Origin: Cytophagaceae bacterium
GTDB lineage: Bacteria > Bacteroidota > Bacteroidia > Cytophagales > Spirosomataceae
DNA: 61,564 nucleotides
Direction: 5' to 3'
NCBI GenBank assembly: GCA_947494535.1
Contig: CANLVU010000003.1
Location: 1 to 61,564 of the forward strand
Below the pieces are notes generated by a model, which searched no databases, was not told the DNA's origin, and saw only the letters and a program-made list of their open reading frames with translations. The position numbers and the translations under genes were made by a program. Numbering within the stretch: the stretch's first letter is position 1; every line of letters begins with the position of its first letter. Of this stretch, positions 39,335-48,276 are shown piece after piece.

Positions 39335-40378
39335 ATGGCAAAGATTAATTTCGGTGGAGTTGTTGAAGACATCGTAACAAGAGAAGAGTTTCCATTAGAG
39401 AAAGCTAGACAAGTATTAGCAGACCAAACGATCGCCGTGATTGGATATGGAGTTCAAGGTCCAGGGCAAGCGTTAAACATGAAAGACAATGGTCTGAATG
39501 TAATCGTAGGTCAACGTAAAGGTAAAACGTATGACAAAGCTGTCGCTGACGGTTGGGTTCCAGGTGTGACTTTATTTGAAATCGAAGAAGCTTTGGAAAA
39601 AGGAACCATCATCTGTTACTTACTTTCGGATGCCGCTCAAATCGAGTTATGGCCTACAGTGAAGAAATATTTAACAGCTGGGAAGTCACTTTATTTCTCA
39701 CATGGATTCGGTATTACCTACAAAGAGAAGACAGGAATTATTCCTCCAGCAGATGTAGACGTATTCTTAGCTGCACCTAAAGGTTCAGGTACTTCTTTAC
39801 GTCGTTTATTCGTAGCAGGTAAAGGTTTGAACTCTTCGTTCGCTGTTTACCAAGATGCGACTGGAAAAGCACGTGAGAAATGTATCGCTATGGCAATTGG
39901 TGTAGGTTCTGGTTATTTATTCGAAACTGATTTCTATAAAGAAGTAACGTCTGACTTAACAGGTGAGCGTGGTACTTTAATGGGTGCTATCCAAGGTATC
40001 TTCGCTGCGCAGTATGAAGTATTACGCGCGAATGGTCACTCGCCATCAGAAGCATTCAACGAAACGGTGGAGGAGTTAACGCAATCGTTAATGCCATTAG
40101 TTGCTGAGAACGGAATGGATTGGATGTACGCAAACTGCTCTACTACAGCACAACGTGGGGCATTGGATTGGTGGAAGCCGTTCCGCGATGCTACCAAGCC
40201 GGTATTCGAGAAATTATATAATTCAGTTAAAACTCAAGCAGAAGCTGAGCGTTCCATTACGTTGAACTCTCAGCCGGATTACCGCGTGAAATTAGAAGCT
40301 GAATTAAAAGAAATGCGTGATTCAGAAATGTGGAGAGCAGGTGCTGCAGTACGTAGCTTGCGTCCAGAGAATAACTAA
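39335..40378 (+). CDS. ilvC: Ketol-acid reductoisomerase
   Basis: VIGYGVQGPGQALNMKDNG, APKGSGTSLRRLF, DLTGERGTLMGAIQGIFAAQYEVLRANGHSPSEAFNETVEE. Confidence 0.97.
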   Translation: MAKINFGGVVEDIVTREEFPLEKARQVLADQTIAVIGYGVQGPGQALNMKDNGLNVIVGQRKGKTYDKAVADGWVPGVTLFEIEEALEKGTIICYLLSDAAQIELWPTVKKYLTAGKSLYFSHGFGITYKEKTGIIPPADVDVFLAAPKGSGTSLRRLFVAGKGLNSSFAVYQDATGKAREKCIAMAIGVGSGYLFETDFYKEVTSDLTGERGTLMGAIQGIFAAQYEVLRANGHSPSEAFNETVEELTQSLMPLVAENGMDWMYANCSTTAQRGALDWWKPFRDATKPVFEKLYNSVKTQAEAERSITLNSQPDYRVKLEAELKEMRDSEMWRAGAAVRSLRPENN

Positions 40379-40402
40379 ATTTCCCTTTTGGGACTTGAAG
40401 GA

Positions 40403-40433
40403 GGGTAGATGCTTTAAGTGTCTGCCCTTTTTT
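40403..40433 (+). terminator. Rho-independent terminator after ilvC
   Basis: GGGTAGA-N11-TCTGCCC (one G-U pair) followed by T6. Confidence 0.8.
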
Positions 40434-40589
40434 ATTTCAAGCTTTGTCTGTTAATAGTGGTGTGCCTCTTAAAAAAAATGCAAAATTTTATATTCTGCCC
40501 GCGTTTCGTATACTAGATTAAGTATCTTATTTATTGTATTTTTTTAGATTATTATTAGTTTTTTAATCTAAATTAAATACAAATGAAGA

Positions 40590-40635
40590 TTATTAATCTA
40601 TATCCTCTGCTCTGTACTCTCTCATCTCCTTGTTT
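40590..40635. repeat. Copy of dispersed CTCTA pyrimidine-rich intergenic repeat (upstream of leuA)
   Basis: AATCTATATCCTCTGCTCTGTACTCTCTCATCTCC. Confidence 0.5.
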
Positions 40636-40686
40636 CCAACTAGGAATTCTTGTAATTTCACATCGAAATAAAACACCTAAAATCAG

Positions 40687-41826
40687 ATGAGTAACCGAAT
40701 TCAAATTTTTGATACGACCTTACGTGACGGCGAACAAGTTCCCGGCTGCCAATTAAACAGAGAAGAAAAAGTAGAAGTTGCTTTACAACTCGAGTTGCTA
40801 GGGGTGGATATCATTGAAGCAGGTTTTCCCATCTCATCGCCAGGTGATTTCGCTTCGGTTCAAGCCATTTGTGATGCGGTTAAAGAGCCCACCATTTGCG
40901 CCTTAACGCGTGCCAAAAAAGAAGATATCGACGCCGCAGTGGCTGCTCTTAAATCAGCACGAAAGCCACGTATTCATACAGGCATCGGTTCATCAGATGT
41001 TCACATCAAGCATAAATTCAATTCAACACGCGAAGAAATAATCGAACGCGGGGTCTGGGCTGTGAAGTATGCCAAATCCTTCGTAGAAGATGTCGAGTTC
41101 TTCGCTGAAGATGCGGGTCGTGCTGATTTGGCTTTTTTAGCCCAATTGACACGCGAGGTCATCAAAGCTGGAGCTACTGTCGTTAACTTACCAGACACAA
41201 CAGGTTATTTATTGCCTCATGTCATGCATGATCGCATCAAGTATTTGTACGAAAATGTAGATAACATCCACCAGGCTACCATCTCCATGCATAATCACAA
41301 TGACTTAGGTTTAGCCACAGCGAACACGATCGCCGGAATTCAGGCCGGTGCTCGCCAAGTCGAAGTAACGATTAATGGAATTGGAGAGCGCGCTGGAAAT
41401 ACTTCTTTGGAAGAAATTGCTATGATTTTAAACGTACATAAGGATTTAGGATTCACTACGGGCATTAAGCCAAAATATCTGTACCCAACCAGTACGCTCG
41501 TTTCCAATTTAATGGGAATGAACGTCCAGCCAAACAAGGCAGTCGTAGGAGCAAATGCTTTTGCGCATTCGTCAGGTATTCATCAAGATGGCTTCTTGAA
41601 GCACGCGCAAAACTATGAAATTATGAACCCAGAAGATGTGGGTGTTTCATCGTCAGCCATTTTATTAACCTCCCGTTCAGGTCGCGCCGCACTGCGTCAC
41701 CGTTTAACGTTATTAGGTTATGATTTTGAGAAGCCTGAATTAGATAAGATTTATACGCGCTTCTTGTTGATGGCGGATGATCGGAAGATGATTCATGATG
41801 CGGATCTTCGCGAGTTGATTGGATAA
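40687..41826 (+). CDS. leuA: 2-isopropylmalate synthase, short form (catalytic region only)
   Basis: IFDTTLRDGEQVPGCQLNREEKVEVA, MHNHNDLGLATANTIAGIQAGARQVEVTINGIGERAGNTSLEE, SGIHQDGFLKH; 379 aa. The C-terminal regulatory domain appears absent. Confidence 0.88.
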   Translation: MSNRIQIFDTTLRDGEQVPGCQLNREEKVEVALQLELLGVDIIEAGFPISSPGDFASVQAICDAVKEPTICALTRAKKEDIDAAVAALKSARKPRIHTGIGSSDVHIKHKFNSTREEIIERGVWAVKYAKSFVEDVEFFAEDAGRADLAFLAQLTREVIKAGATVVNLPDTTGYLLPHVMHDRIKYLYENVDNIHQATISMHNHNDLGLATANTIAGIQAGARQVEVTINGIGERAGNTSLEEIAMILNVHKDLGFTTGIKPKYLYPTSTLVSNLMGMNVQPNKAVVGANAFAHSSGIHQDGFLKHAQNYEIMNPEDVGVSSSAILLTSRSGRAALRHRLTLLGYDFEKPELDKIYTRFLLMADDRKMIHDADLRELIG

Positions 41827-41873
41827 AACAAAATTCTAAATCGTGCTACGCAATGATTTGTGAATTTTATTTT

Positions 41874-41910
41874 CCCCAATCTCCTCTCTACAATCTCTTA
41901 TCTACTTTGC
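41874..41910. repeat. Copy of dispersed CTCTA repeat
   Basis: CCCCAATCTCCTCTCTACAATCTCTTATCTACTTTG. Confidence 0.55.
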
Positions 41911-41915
41911 ATATG

Positions 41916-41951
41916 CATTAAAAAAGGGAACAGAGGTTCCCTTTTTTAATG
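41916..41951. terminator. Bidirectional hairpin terminator between leuA and mscS-like gene
   Basis: CATTAAAAAAGGGAAC-AGAG-GTTCCCTTTTTTAATG, perfect 16-bp stem. Confidence 0.85.
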
Positions 41952-42043
41952 CCATCTTTATGCTTTATGCTCTATTCTTTATGCTTTAATCTATACTCTA
42001 TACTCTCCTCTCTCTACTCTCTCTAGCGGCCTGCGGCCGCTAG
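41952..42043. repeat. Copy of dispersed CTCTA repeat ending in a 9-bp GC-rich inverted repeat overlapping the mscS-like stop codon
   Basis: CTTTATGCTTTATGCTCTATTCTTTATGCTTTAATCTATACTCTATACTCTCCTCTCTCTACTCTCT then CTAGCGGCC-TGC-GGCCGCTAG. Confidence 0.65.
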
Positions 42044-43107
42044 CTCCTCGCCATCACAATCTTTTCCTTCTCCAACACCTTCAGTATCCCTAGATTGACA
42101 GCCTGTTTTGTCGCTTGGAACTTTGCAAAGTCTTTGGTCTGAACAAAATAAGTCACTGAAATATCAATAGAATAGGCACTAAAACCCTCAAAAATCACTT
42201 TAGGGGCCTTTTTCTTGCACAAAGGCTCTTCTAGAATAAGAGCTTCAATGCTTGCAATGGCTGATTCAATTTGAGAAGGCTTGGTGTTTAACTCACAAAG
42301 AAGTGTGTATTTAGCTCGTCTAAAATCACGCTCACTCATATTTTCGAGAGATTGTGAGGTGAGCAGACGATTAGGAACTAGGATTAGATTGCCATCTGCA
42401 CCTCTGATGCGAGTGCTTCTAAATCCAATTTTTTCGATATCTCCACTGATGGACCCTATTTGAATATTATCACCTACTACAAAGGGTAAATCCAAGAAGA
42501 TGGTGAATGAAGCAAATAAATTTTCTAGGGTTTCACGGGCTGCTAAAGCTAAGGCCAAACCTCCGATTCCTAAACCAGTGATCAATGCCACCACATCCAC
42601 TTCAAAAACGCGACCAAGGAAAACAAATCCAGCAGCCGTGATAATAAATACCATCGATAGGTCGTTCAGGAAGGGAATGAATTGTTGTTTGGATTTTTGG
42701 TCAGCTCCGTTCCACTTTTCTTGGGCTACTAAAATAACCACCTTCATTAAGCGAACTACTACCCAAGTAATGGTGAAAATAACCGCTGATTCGAAGGCTT
42801 TTTCAAGGAGGTAAAGTAGGCCAAATTTTTCCATCGGCTGGATATTCCAGGCGGATGGTACGTGTAAATTTTGGACTGCAAAATACAAAAAGATCCAAAA
42901 TATGAGTAATTCGAAGGGTTTGCGAATAAGTTGAACACAATCTTGAATGGAGATTGATTCGTCTGGGATAAAGCGGTAAACAATTTTTGAAAATGAATTA
43001 GAGAAAAAACGTCTTAATATAAAACTGATTAACATAATTCCTCCAAAAAGGATCATATCCCATGCTGAATTATCTAAATAGATCCCATTTTTTAAATCTT
43101 CAATCAT
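42040..43107 (-). CDS. MscS-family small mechanosensitive ion channel
   Basis: ORF 42040-43236, likely start ATG 43107 (MIEDLKNGIYLDN). MscS motif GLGIGGLALALAARETLENLFASFTIFLDLPFVVGDNIQIGSISGDIEKIGFRSTRIRG. Confidence 0.92.
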   Translation of the reverse strand: MIEDLKNGIYLDNSAWDMILFGGIMLISFILRRFFSNSFSKIVYRFIPDESISIQDCVQLIRKPFELLIFWIFLYFAVQNLHVPSAWNIQPMEKFGLLYLLEKAFESAVIFTITWVVVRLMKVVILVAQEKWNGADQKSKQQFIPFLNDLSMVFIITAAGFVFLGRVFEVDVVALITGLGIGGLALALAARETLENLFASFTIFLDLPFVVGDNIQIGSISGDIEKIGFRSTRIRGADGNLILVPNRLLTSQSLENMSERDFRRAKYTLLCELNTKPSQIESAIASIEALILEEPLCKKKAPKVIFEGFSAYSIDISVTYFVQTKDFAKFQATKQAVNLGILKVLEKEKIVMARS

Positions 43108-43213
43108 TCTGTCAATTATTTTGAATTCAAATATAGCTAATAACTTAGTCGATTGTGAAATAAAATTACGACCTTTGCACACTATTATTCCCGAAAGGGA
43201 GGATTTTAATTCT

Positions 43214-44521
43214 ATGATTTTTATTTCTTTGGACAAGCCTACAACCTTTATAAAAACGCTTCGTTATCTGCTAATCGTTTTGTTTCTACTTGTGTCTCCA
43301 GTTGCTTGGGCACAGACCATCTTGAATTCCCCGTATTCTTATTTAGGTATGGGTGAGATTCAGAGCGGCGATAATGCTACTCAAATGATGATGGGTGGAA
43401 TTGGTGTATCGAACTCGAATGGTATTTATAGTAATACGGTAAATCCCGCTTTGTTAGCCAGAAACCGGTACACAAATTTAGAGGTAGGAATAAATACGGA
43501 ATACAAAACATTACAAGATTATCGTCAACAGCAAAAGATTTTAGGAGGCAATTTTCAGTCGTTAAATTTGACCTTACCTCTTACTTCACGCTGGACAATG
43601 TCAGTAGCTATTCGTCCTCATTCGGCGGTGGAATATGAGACAAAATCATATCGCCGTCTAAATTTACTAGGTGTGGATAGTTTAATTTATTCATATAAAG
43701 GAAGTGGAGGGGTAAATAAAGTTTCGATTTCAAATGGTTTTCGACTTGGTAAAGAGTTTTATGTTGGCTTACAAATGGATTATTTATTTGGCCAAGTAAA
43801 TCGAAATGTAGCAACACAGAATTTGTCTGATGGTCAATACTATAAAGTTCAATTAGAAGATTTGACGTCTTATTCTGATTTCCAATTTAAGGCAGGATTC
43901 GCATACCGACATAAGTTGAAGCCGGATTTATTTTTGAATTTGGGGGCTACTCTTGATCTAAAATCAACGGTTAACGCAAATCAAGTGAAGCGTTTCGCGA
44001 CGTTTGATATTTCTGGTTTGAGTATTATTAATGCAGATACTTTAGATAATTTGGCTGTTTCTGTACAGCAAATTCCGGTAACTAAGCGATTTGGTGTCAG
44101 TGTAGAAAAATTGGCAAATTGGATGTTCGGTATTGATTATACGCATACAGATTGGAGTAAAGTTTCCAATAATTTAGGTCGTTCTACTTCTTTGCCTTCT
44201 TCTCATAAAGTTTCTGTTGGAGGGGAATACACCCCTGATTATGAGTCAATTTCGAATTACTTCAAACGGACTACGTACAGAATAGGGGCTTCCATTGAGA
44301 AAACCCCTTATGATTTCTTAGGTAATGGTAGTTATGCCATTGATAAAAATGTAAGTTTTGGATTTGCCTTACCGCTTCGCAATCTATCCCTCCTTAATAT
44401 CGCATATCAAGTGGGTCGCCGTGGTTTGATCACTGAAAATGGGATGGAGGAGCAATATCACAGGATAACTTTGGGATTAACTTTTAGTGACCTTTGGTTC
44501 CAAAAACAGAAAATCAACTAA
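43214..44521 (+). CDS. Outer membrane porin-like beta-barrel protein
   Basis: Signal peptide ...YLLIVLFLLVSPVAWAQ, then SPYSYLGMGEIQSGDNATQMMMGGIGVSNSNGIYSNTVNPALLA (typical Bacteroidota OMP opening). Confidence 0.75.
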   Translation: MIFISLDKPTTFIKTLRYLLIVLFLLVSPVAWAQTILNSPYSYLGMGEIQSGDNATQMMMGGIGVSNSNGIYSNTVNPALLARNRYTNLEVGINTEYKTLQDYRQQQKILGGNFQSLNLTLPLTSRWTMSVAIRPHSAVEYETKSYRRLNLLGVDSLIYSYKGSGGVNKVSISNGFRLGKEFYVGLQMDYLFGQVNRNVATQNLSDGQYYKVQLEDLTSYSDFQFKAGFAYRHKLKPDLFLNLGATLDLKSTVNANQVKRFATFDISGLSIINADTLDNLAVSVQQIPVTKRFGVSVEKLANWMFGIDYTHTDWSKVSNNLGRSTSLPSSHKVSVGGEYTPDYESISNYFKRTTYRIGASIEKTPYDFLGNGSYAIDKNVSFGFALPLRNLSLLNIAYQVGRRGLITENGMEEQYHRITLGLTFSDLWFQKQKIN

Positions 44522-44530
44522 TTTGCTCTC

Positions 44531-45073
44531 ATGCGCAATTCGAGCCTACTCTTTTTGCTCTTGATCACCTGCACATTTTTTTCCTGTCGCGAGAAGGTCG
44601 ATGATTCTAAGGCTTTCTATTCGGGTCCGAAATCTGAATTATTTGGCATCGACATGGTTTATTCTGATTCCGCTAGAAAAGTAATTAGAATGGTGACGGA
44701 TGTACAATGGACTTTGTCTACTGAAGATCGGGTATATCCTAAAGAAGTAAAACTTTGGTTTTTTGATAAAAAAGGAAGGATTACTTCCGAAGTTCGAGGT
44801 GATTCAGCCCATTATTATCGGGTAAAAAATACGTACAAGCTTATTGGTCATGTTGTTATTCATAACATTGAAAAAGAAGAAACCCTGAAGACGGATGAGT
44901 TCAATTGGGTAGTTACAGAAAAACGTATTTTTACTGACAAGGCGGTTCAATTAAGAACCCGAACTGAATTAGTCAATGGAGTGGGTCTGGATGCCGCCCA
45001 AGATTTTTCTACTTACTCTTTAAGACAAGTACGTAATTCGGTGGTGGCAGTCGAAGGAATGCCTACGAATTAG
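44531..45073 (+). CDS. lptC: LPS export ABC transporter periplasmic protein LptC
   Basis: Lipoprotein signal LLLITCTFFSCRE; KLWFFDKKGRITSEVRGDSAHYYRVKNTYKLIGHVVIHN...ETLKTDEFNWVVTEKRIFTDKAVQLRT. Confidence 0.85.
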   Translation: MRNSSLLFLLLITCTFFSCREKVDDSKAFYSGPKSELFGIDMVYSDSARKVIRMVTDVQWTLSTEDRVYPKEVKLWFFDKKGRITSEVRGDSAHYYRVKNTYKLIGHVVIHNIEKEETLKTDEFNWVVTEKRIFTDKAVQLRTRTELVNGVGLDAAQDFSTYSLRQVRNSVVAVEGMPTN

Positions 45074-45438
45074 CGACAGTTTTTGAGTGCTAGTTTCACA
45101 CTGTCTACAGGATAAATCTGTTTTTTACCACCCCATTTTTCACGCATATACGTAATTAATTCTGCGATGTCTAATGCTTGAATTTTAGCATTAGCAGGCA
45201 TAAATCCATTTCCCTTCTTTCCATTTTTTAGTAAGCAGGCCAAAGCCTCCGGGCTTAATTTTGTTTTCTGAATAGACGGATACAAATCGCGTAATCCTGA
45301 TCCATCTGCCTGGTGGCAATTCTCACAATGTGTTTGATACAAGGCCATACCCTCTACGGAATATTGCTGCTGGGTGATTTCTTCCTTGCTCTGGCAAGAG
45401 AAAAAAAACGGGGTTAATAAAAGAAGTAAGTATTTCAT
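45070..45438 (-). CDS. c-type cytochrome, lipoprotein
   Basis: Lipobox FFFSCQS; heme motif CENCHQADGSGLRDLYP; downstream methionine GNGFMPA. Confidence 0.9.
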   Translation of the reverse strand: MKYLLLLLTPFFFSCQSKEEITQQQYSVEGMALYQTHCENCHQADGSGLRDLYPSIQKTKLSPEALACLLKNGKKGNGFMPANAKIQALDIAELITYMREKWGGKKQIYPVDSVKLALKNCR

Positions 45439-45449
45439 GTTTTTTTTTC

Positions 45450-45543
45450 TAAGATTAGAGAGAGGAGAGTATAGATAAGAGAGTATAGATAAGAGATAAG
45501 AGATTGGCTTACTCTTTACTCTATGCTCTATAATCTCTACTCT
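45450..45543. repeat. Copy of dispersed CTCTA repeat, present in both orientations
   Basis: TAGAGAGAGGAGAGTATAGATAAGAGAGTATAGATAAGAGATAAGAGATTGG...TTACTCTATGCTCTATAATCTCTACTCT. Confidence 0.65.
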
Positions 45544-45596
45544 CTTTTAAATGAAAGGTAAAATTCCCCTCGGGAATTTTACCTTTCATTTAAAAG
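45544..45596. terminator. Perfect 25-bp inverted repeat with 3-nt loop overlapping the 3' end of the SCO1 gene
   Basis: CTTTTAAATGAAAGGTAAAATTCCC-CTC-GGGAATTTTACCTTTCATTTAAAAG. Confidence 0.8.
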
Positions 45597-46193
45597 TATT
45601 TCCATATCCTCCAACAAATGATTAACCTCCGTTTCCACGGTGCCATCATAGATGCCTCGGACATGCCTGTTTTTATCTACTAAAATGAAGGCTCCGCTGT
45701 GGACAAATCCACCTGCCTCATTCGGATCTTCCTGGGCAGAAACCATATAGCTTTTTTGGCCTAATTTATAAATAGCAGCCTTGTCACCCGTCAATAAATT
45801 CCATTTTGGAGCCTTTACCTGTAAGCGCGTGGCATAATCTTTTAGAACGGAGGTATTATCGAAATCAGGGTCAATGCTGTGTGAAATGATGCGTACTTCA
45901 TCGTGATCTTTGTATCGCTCATAAATGCGCAACATCTGCGTTTTCATTTTAGGACAAATGGTAGGGCAAGTGGTGAAGAAGAAATCGGCCACATACACTT
46001 TGCCTTTCACGTCTTTCTCTGTAACGATAAGGGAATCTTGGTTTAGAAACTGAAATGCTGGAATCTGGTGGTATACCGTGTCGCCTTTCGCATTCACCGA
46101 TTTGGGTCCCAAGAAGGGTAATTTCTTCTCTTGAGAACAGGAGAATAGAATCACAGAAAGCAGTAAACTAAGGACGGTATTTTTGTGCTGCAT
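45579..46193 (-). CDS. SCO1/SenC family copper chaperone/thioredoxin-like protein
   Basis: VYVADFFFTTCPTICPKMKTQMLRIYERY (CxxxC), ISHSIDPDFDN, GFVHSGAFILVDKNRHVRGIYDGT. Confidence 0.93.
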   Translation of the reverse strand: MQHKNTVLSLLLSVILFSCSQEKKLPFLGPKSVNAKGDTVYHQIPAFQFLNQDSLIVTEKDVKGKVYVADFFFTTCPTICPKMKTQMLRIYERYKDHDEVRIISHSIDPDFDNTSVLKDYATRLQVKAPKWNLLTGDKAAIYKLGQKSYMVSAQEDPNEAGGFVHSGAFILVDKNRHVRGIYDGTVETEVNHLLEDMEILLNER

Positions 46194-46548
46194 GGAGGGT
46201 AGAATCTGTCAGTTTTTGAAGATCAGTTAATTGTGTGTATTGGTTCTTGAGGTAAATCACCTTAGTGCTTACGTCCATTTTCCCCAAACTATCGATGGAG
46301 AACTGATGCATCCAATCCATCATTGATTTGTCTGCTTTGTCCAATGAGCTAATCAGTTGGCGAACGTGTGTTGAATCAGCACCAGTCGAAAGACTGTCTA
46401 ATTTCGATTTTAAAGAAACGATTTGTTCTGTTTTAGGCATTAATACATCATGCAACTCGAGTACTTTTGTTTGTAATTCTTCACTGAGTTTTTCTTCTGC
46501 CTGTGCGCATCCGACTAGCAAAAGGCATACAGCCACTAATTTTTTCAT
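46168..46548 (-). CDS. Small hypothetical lipoprotein
   Basis: MKKLVAVCLLLVGCAQAEEKL (lipobox LVGC), helical; overlaps recN stop by 4 nt and SCO1 start by 26 nt. Confidence 0.7.
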   Translation of the reverse strand: MKKLVAVCLLLVGCAQAEEKLSEELQTKVLELHDVLMPKTEQIVSLKSKLDSLSTGADSTHVRQLISSLDKADKSMMDWMHQFSIDSLGKMDVSTKVIYLKNQYTQLTDLQKLTDSTLHAAQKYRP

Positions 46549-48206
46549 TCGTGTGATTGGATTAAATTTCGAACATTAACTAATAGATCCTTGTAGCCTT
46601 GCTGGCCCCCGATCATTTTAGCGATTTCTTCTACGCGTTCTTCTTTAATTAACTCCCGAAGGTTCGAAACAGTTTTGGAACCCGCGTGATCTTTGTAAAC
46701 AAACCAATGCTTGGATCCAGCTGCTGCGATTTGAGGGAGGTGCGTGATGGCGATGATTTGGTGCCCTTGCCCCATTTGGCTCAGCATTTGACCCATTTTG
46801 ATGGCGATTTCACCCGAAACACCGGTATCGATTTCATCCAAAATAAGGGATGGTAAAGCTCTTTTCTTCGCTAATAAATGTTTTATCGAAAGCATCAAAC
46901 GGCTCATTTCACCTCCTGAGGCGATTTGCTTGAATGGTTTAGGGGCTAAACCTTTGTTTGCAGAAAAAAGTAGTAGGATTTTATCCGAGCCGTTCGCCGC
47001 TAATTCTTTGGCCGTCATCTCCCAAGCCAAATTCGCATTCGGAATACCTAAGGATTGTAAGGATAAGACGAGTGCATGGGATATCGCATCTAAAACCGCA
47101 GATCGAGAGGATGACAAAGCTGAAGCCGCTGAAGAAGCGAGCTTGAAATCGGTTTCTACCCGATTACGCGAATCTGCTAACAGCGTATCCATCGATGAAA
47201 ATTGAGATAGTCGCAAATCAAGGGAATCGACTAATTCGATTAATTCTGAAACTGTAGACGTTTGGTATTTTTGCAATAAACGATTGAGCAGGTCTAATCG
47301 CTTTTGTTTTTGTTCTAATTCTAAAGGATCGTAAATGAAATCCTCCGCTTCGCCTTCGACTTCGGCACCTAAATCTTTCAATTCAATCCAGATGGATTCA
47401 ATGCGTGTTTTCCAGTCTGCAAAATTCTCGCCCCACTTACTAAGTGAAGTGGCTTGTTGTAAAGCGATGCGACTTTGCTGCAATGCAGAAACCTCTGATA
47501 TACTTAGGGCTTGTGCTAAAACAGCTAGTTTTTCCTTGATTTGTTCGGCATTTTGCAATTTTTGGACTGCTGTATCTAAGGCTTCGTATTCACCCTCTCT
47601 TAACTGAGCCTTGCTTAATTCGTCGAATTGAAATTGGATGAAATCTAATTCTTGTGTCCCTTTAGTGGATTCTTGTTCTAAGGAGCGCAAAGCGGAAACA
47701 CTGGACGACCAGGCTGCAAATGCCGAAATATAGGCCCTTTTCAATGATTCATTCTGCGCGTAGGCGTCCACCATATCCAGCGTAAAATCTGGATGGGACA
47801 TCCACCAAGTATCTTGCTGGGAGTGAATATCGACTAATTCGTTTCCGATTCGCTTTAAGGTTTCGAGCGTGACGGGTGTGTCATTTACGAAACTGCGTGA
47901 CTTCCCTTGCGGATTGATTTCTCTTCGAATGAGGCAGGGCTCTTCAAAGTCGATTTCTTCTTCCTCAAATACGGTTTGTAAGTGAGGGAAAGAGCTGAGT
48001 GAGAATTGACCTTCGATGATGCATTTTTTGGTAGCATCGAAGAGGCTTTTGCTGTCTGCTCTTTGGCCTAATAATAAGGAGATAGCCCCTAATAAGATGG
48101 ATTTTCCGGCACCTGTTTCCCCTGTAATTACGGTCAATCCACCTGTCAAATGCAGGTCGAGCTGTTCGATCAACGAGTAGTTTTGGATGTGAAGGTGCTT
48201 CAACAT
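46545..48206 (-). CDS. recN: DNA repair protein RecN
   Basis: Likely start ATG 48206 (MLKHLHIQNYSLIEQLDL). GLTVITGETGAGKSILLGAI, GGEMSRLMLSIKHLLA, LILDEIDTGVSGEIAIKMG. Confidence 0.95.
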   Translation of the reverse strand: MLKHLHIQNYSLIEQLDLHLTGGLTVITGETGAGKSILLGAISLLLGQRADSKSLFDATKKCIIEGQFSLSSFPHLQTVFEEEEIDFEEPCLIRREINPQGKSRSFVNDTPVTLETLKRIGNELVDIHSQQDTWWMSHPDFTLDMVDAYAQNESLKRAYISAFAAWSSSVSALRSLEQESTKGTQELDFIQFQFDELSKAQLREGEYEALDTAVQKLQNAEQIKEKLAVLAQALSISEVSALQQSRIALQQATSLSKWGENFADWKTRIESIWIELKDLGAEVEGEAEDFIYDPLELEQKQKRLDLLNRLLQKYQTSTVSELIELVDSLDLRLSQFSSMDTLLADSRNRVETDFKLASSAASALSSSRSAVLDAISHALVLSLQSLGIPNANLAWEMTAKELAANGSDKILLLFSANKGLAPKPFKQIASGGEMSRLMLSIKHLLAKKRALPSLILDEIDTGVSGEIAIKMGQMLSQMGQGHQIIAITHLPQIAAAGSKHWFVYKDHAGSKTVSNLRELIKEERVEEIAKMIGGQQGYKDLLVNVRNLIQSHE

Positions 48207-48276
48207 AGGAAAGGCATCAAAGTTCGAATTTACGCAAAAAAAATTGTTCCCATTTTTATTTCGTTCATCAATCAGC

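Noticed and set aside
46798-47607. Plus-strand ORFs of 135, 62 and 90 aa inside recN
   Set aside because: Antisense to a conserved recN; no independent support.
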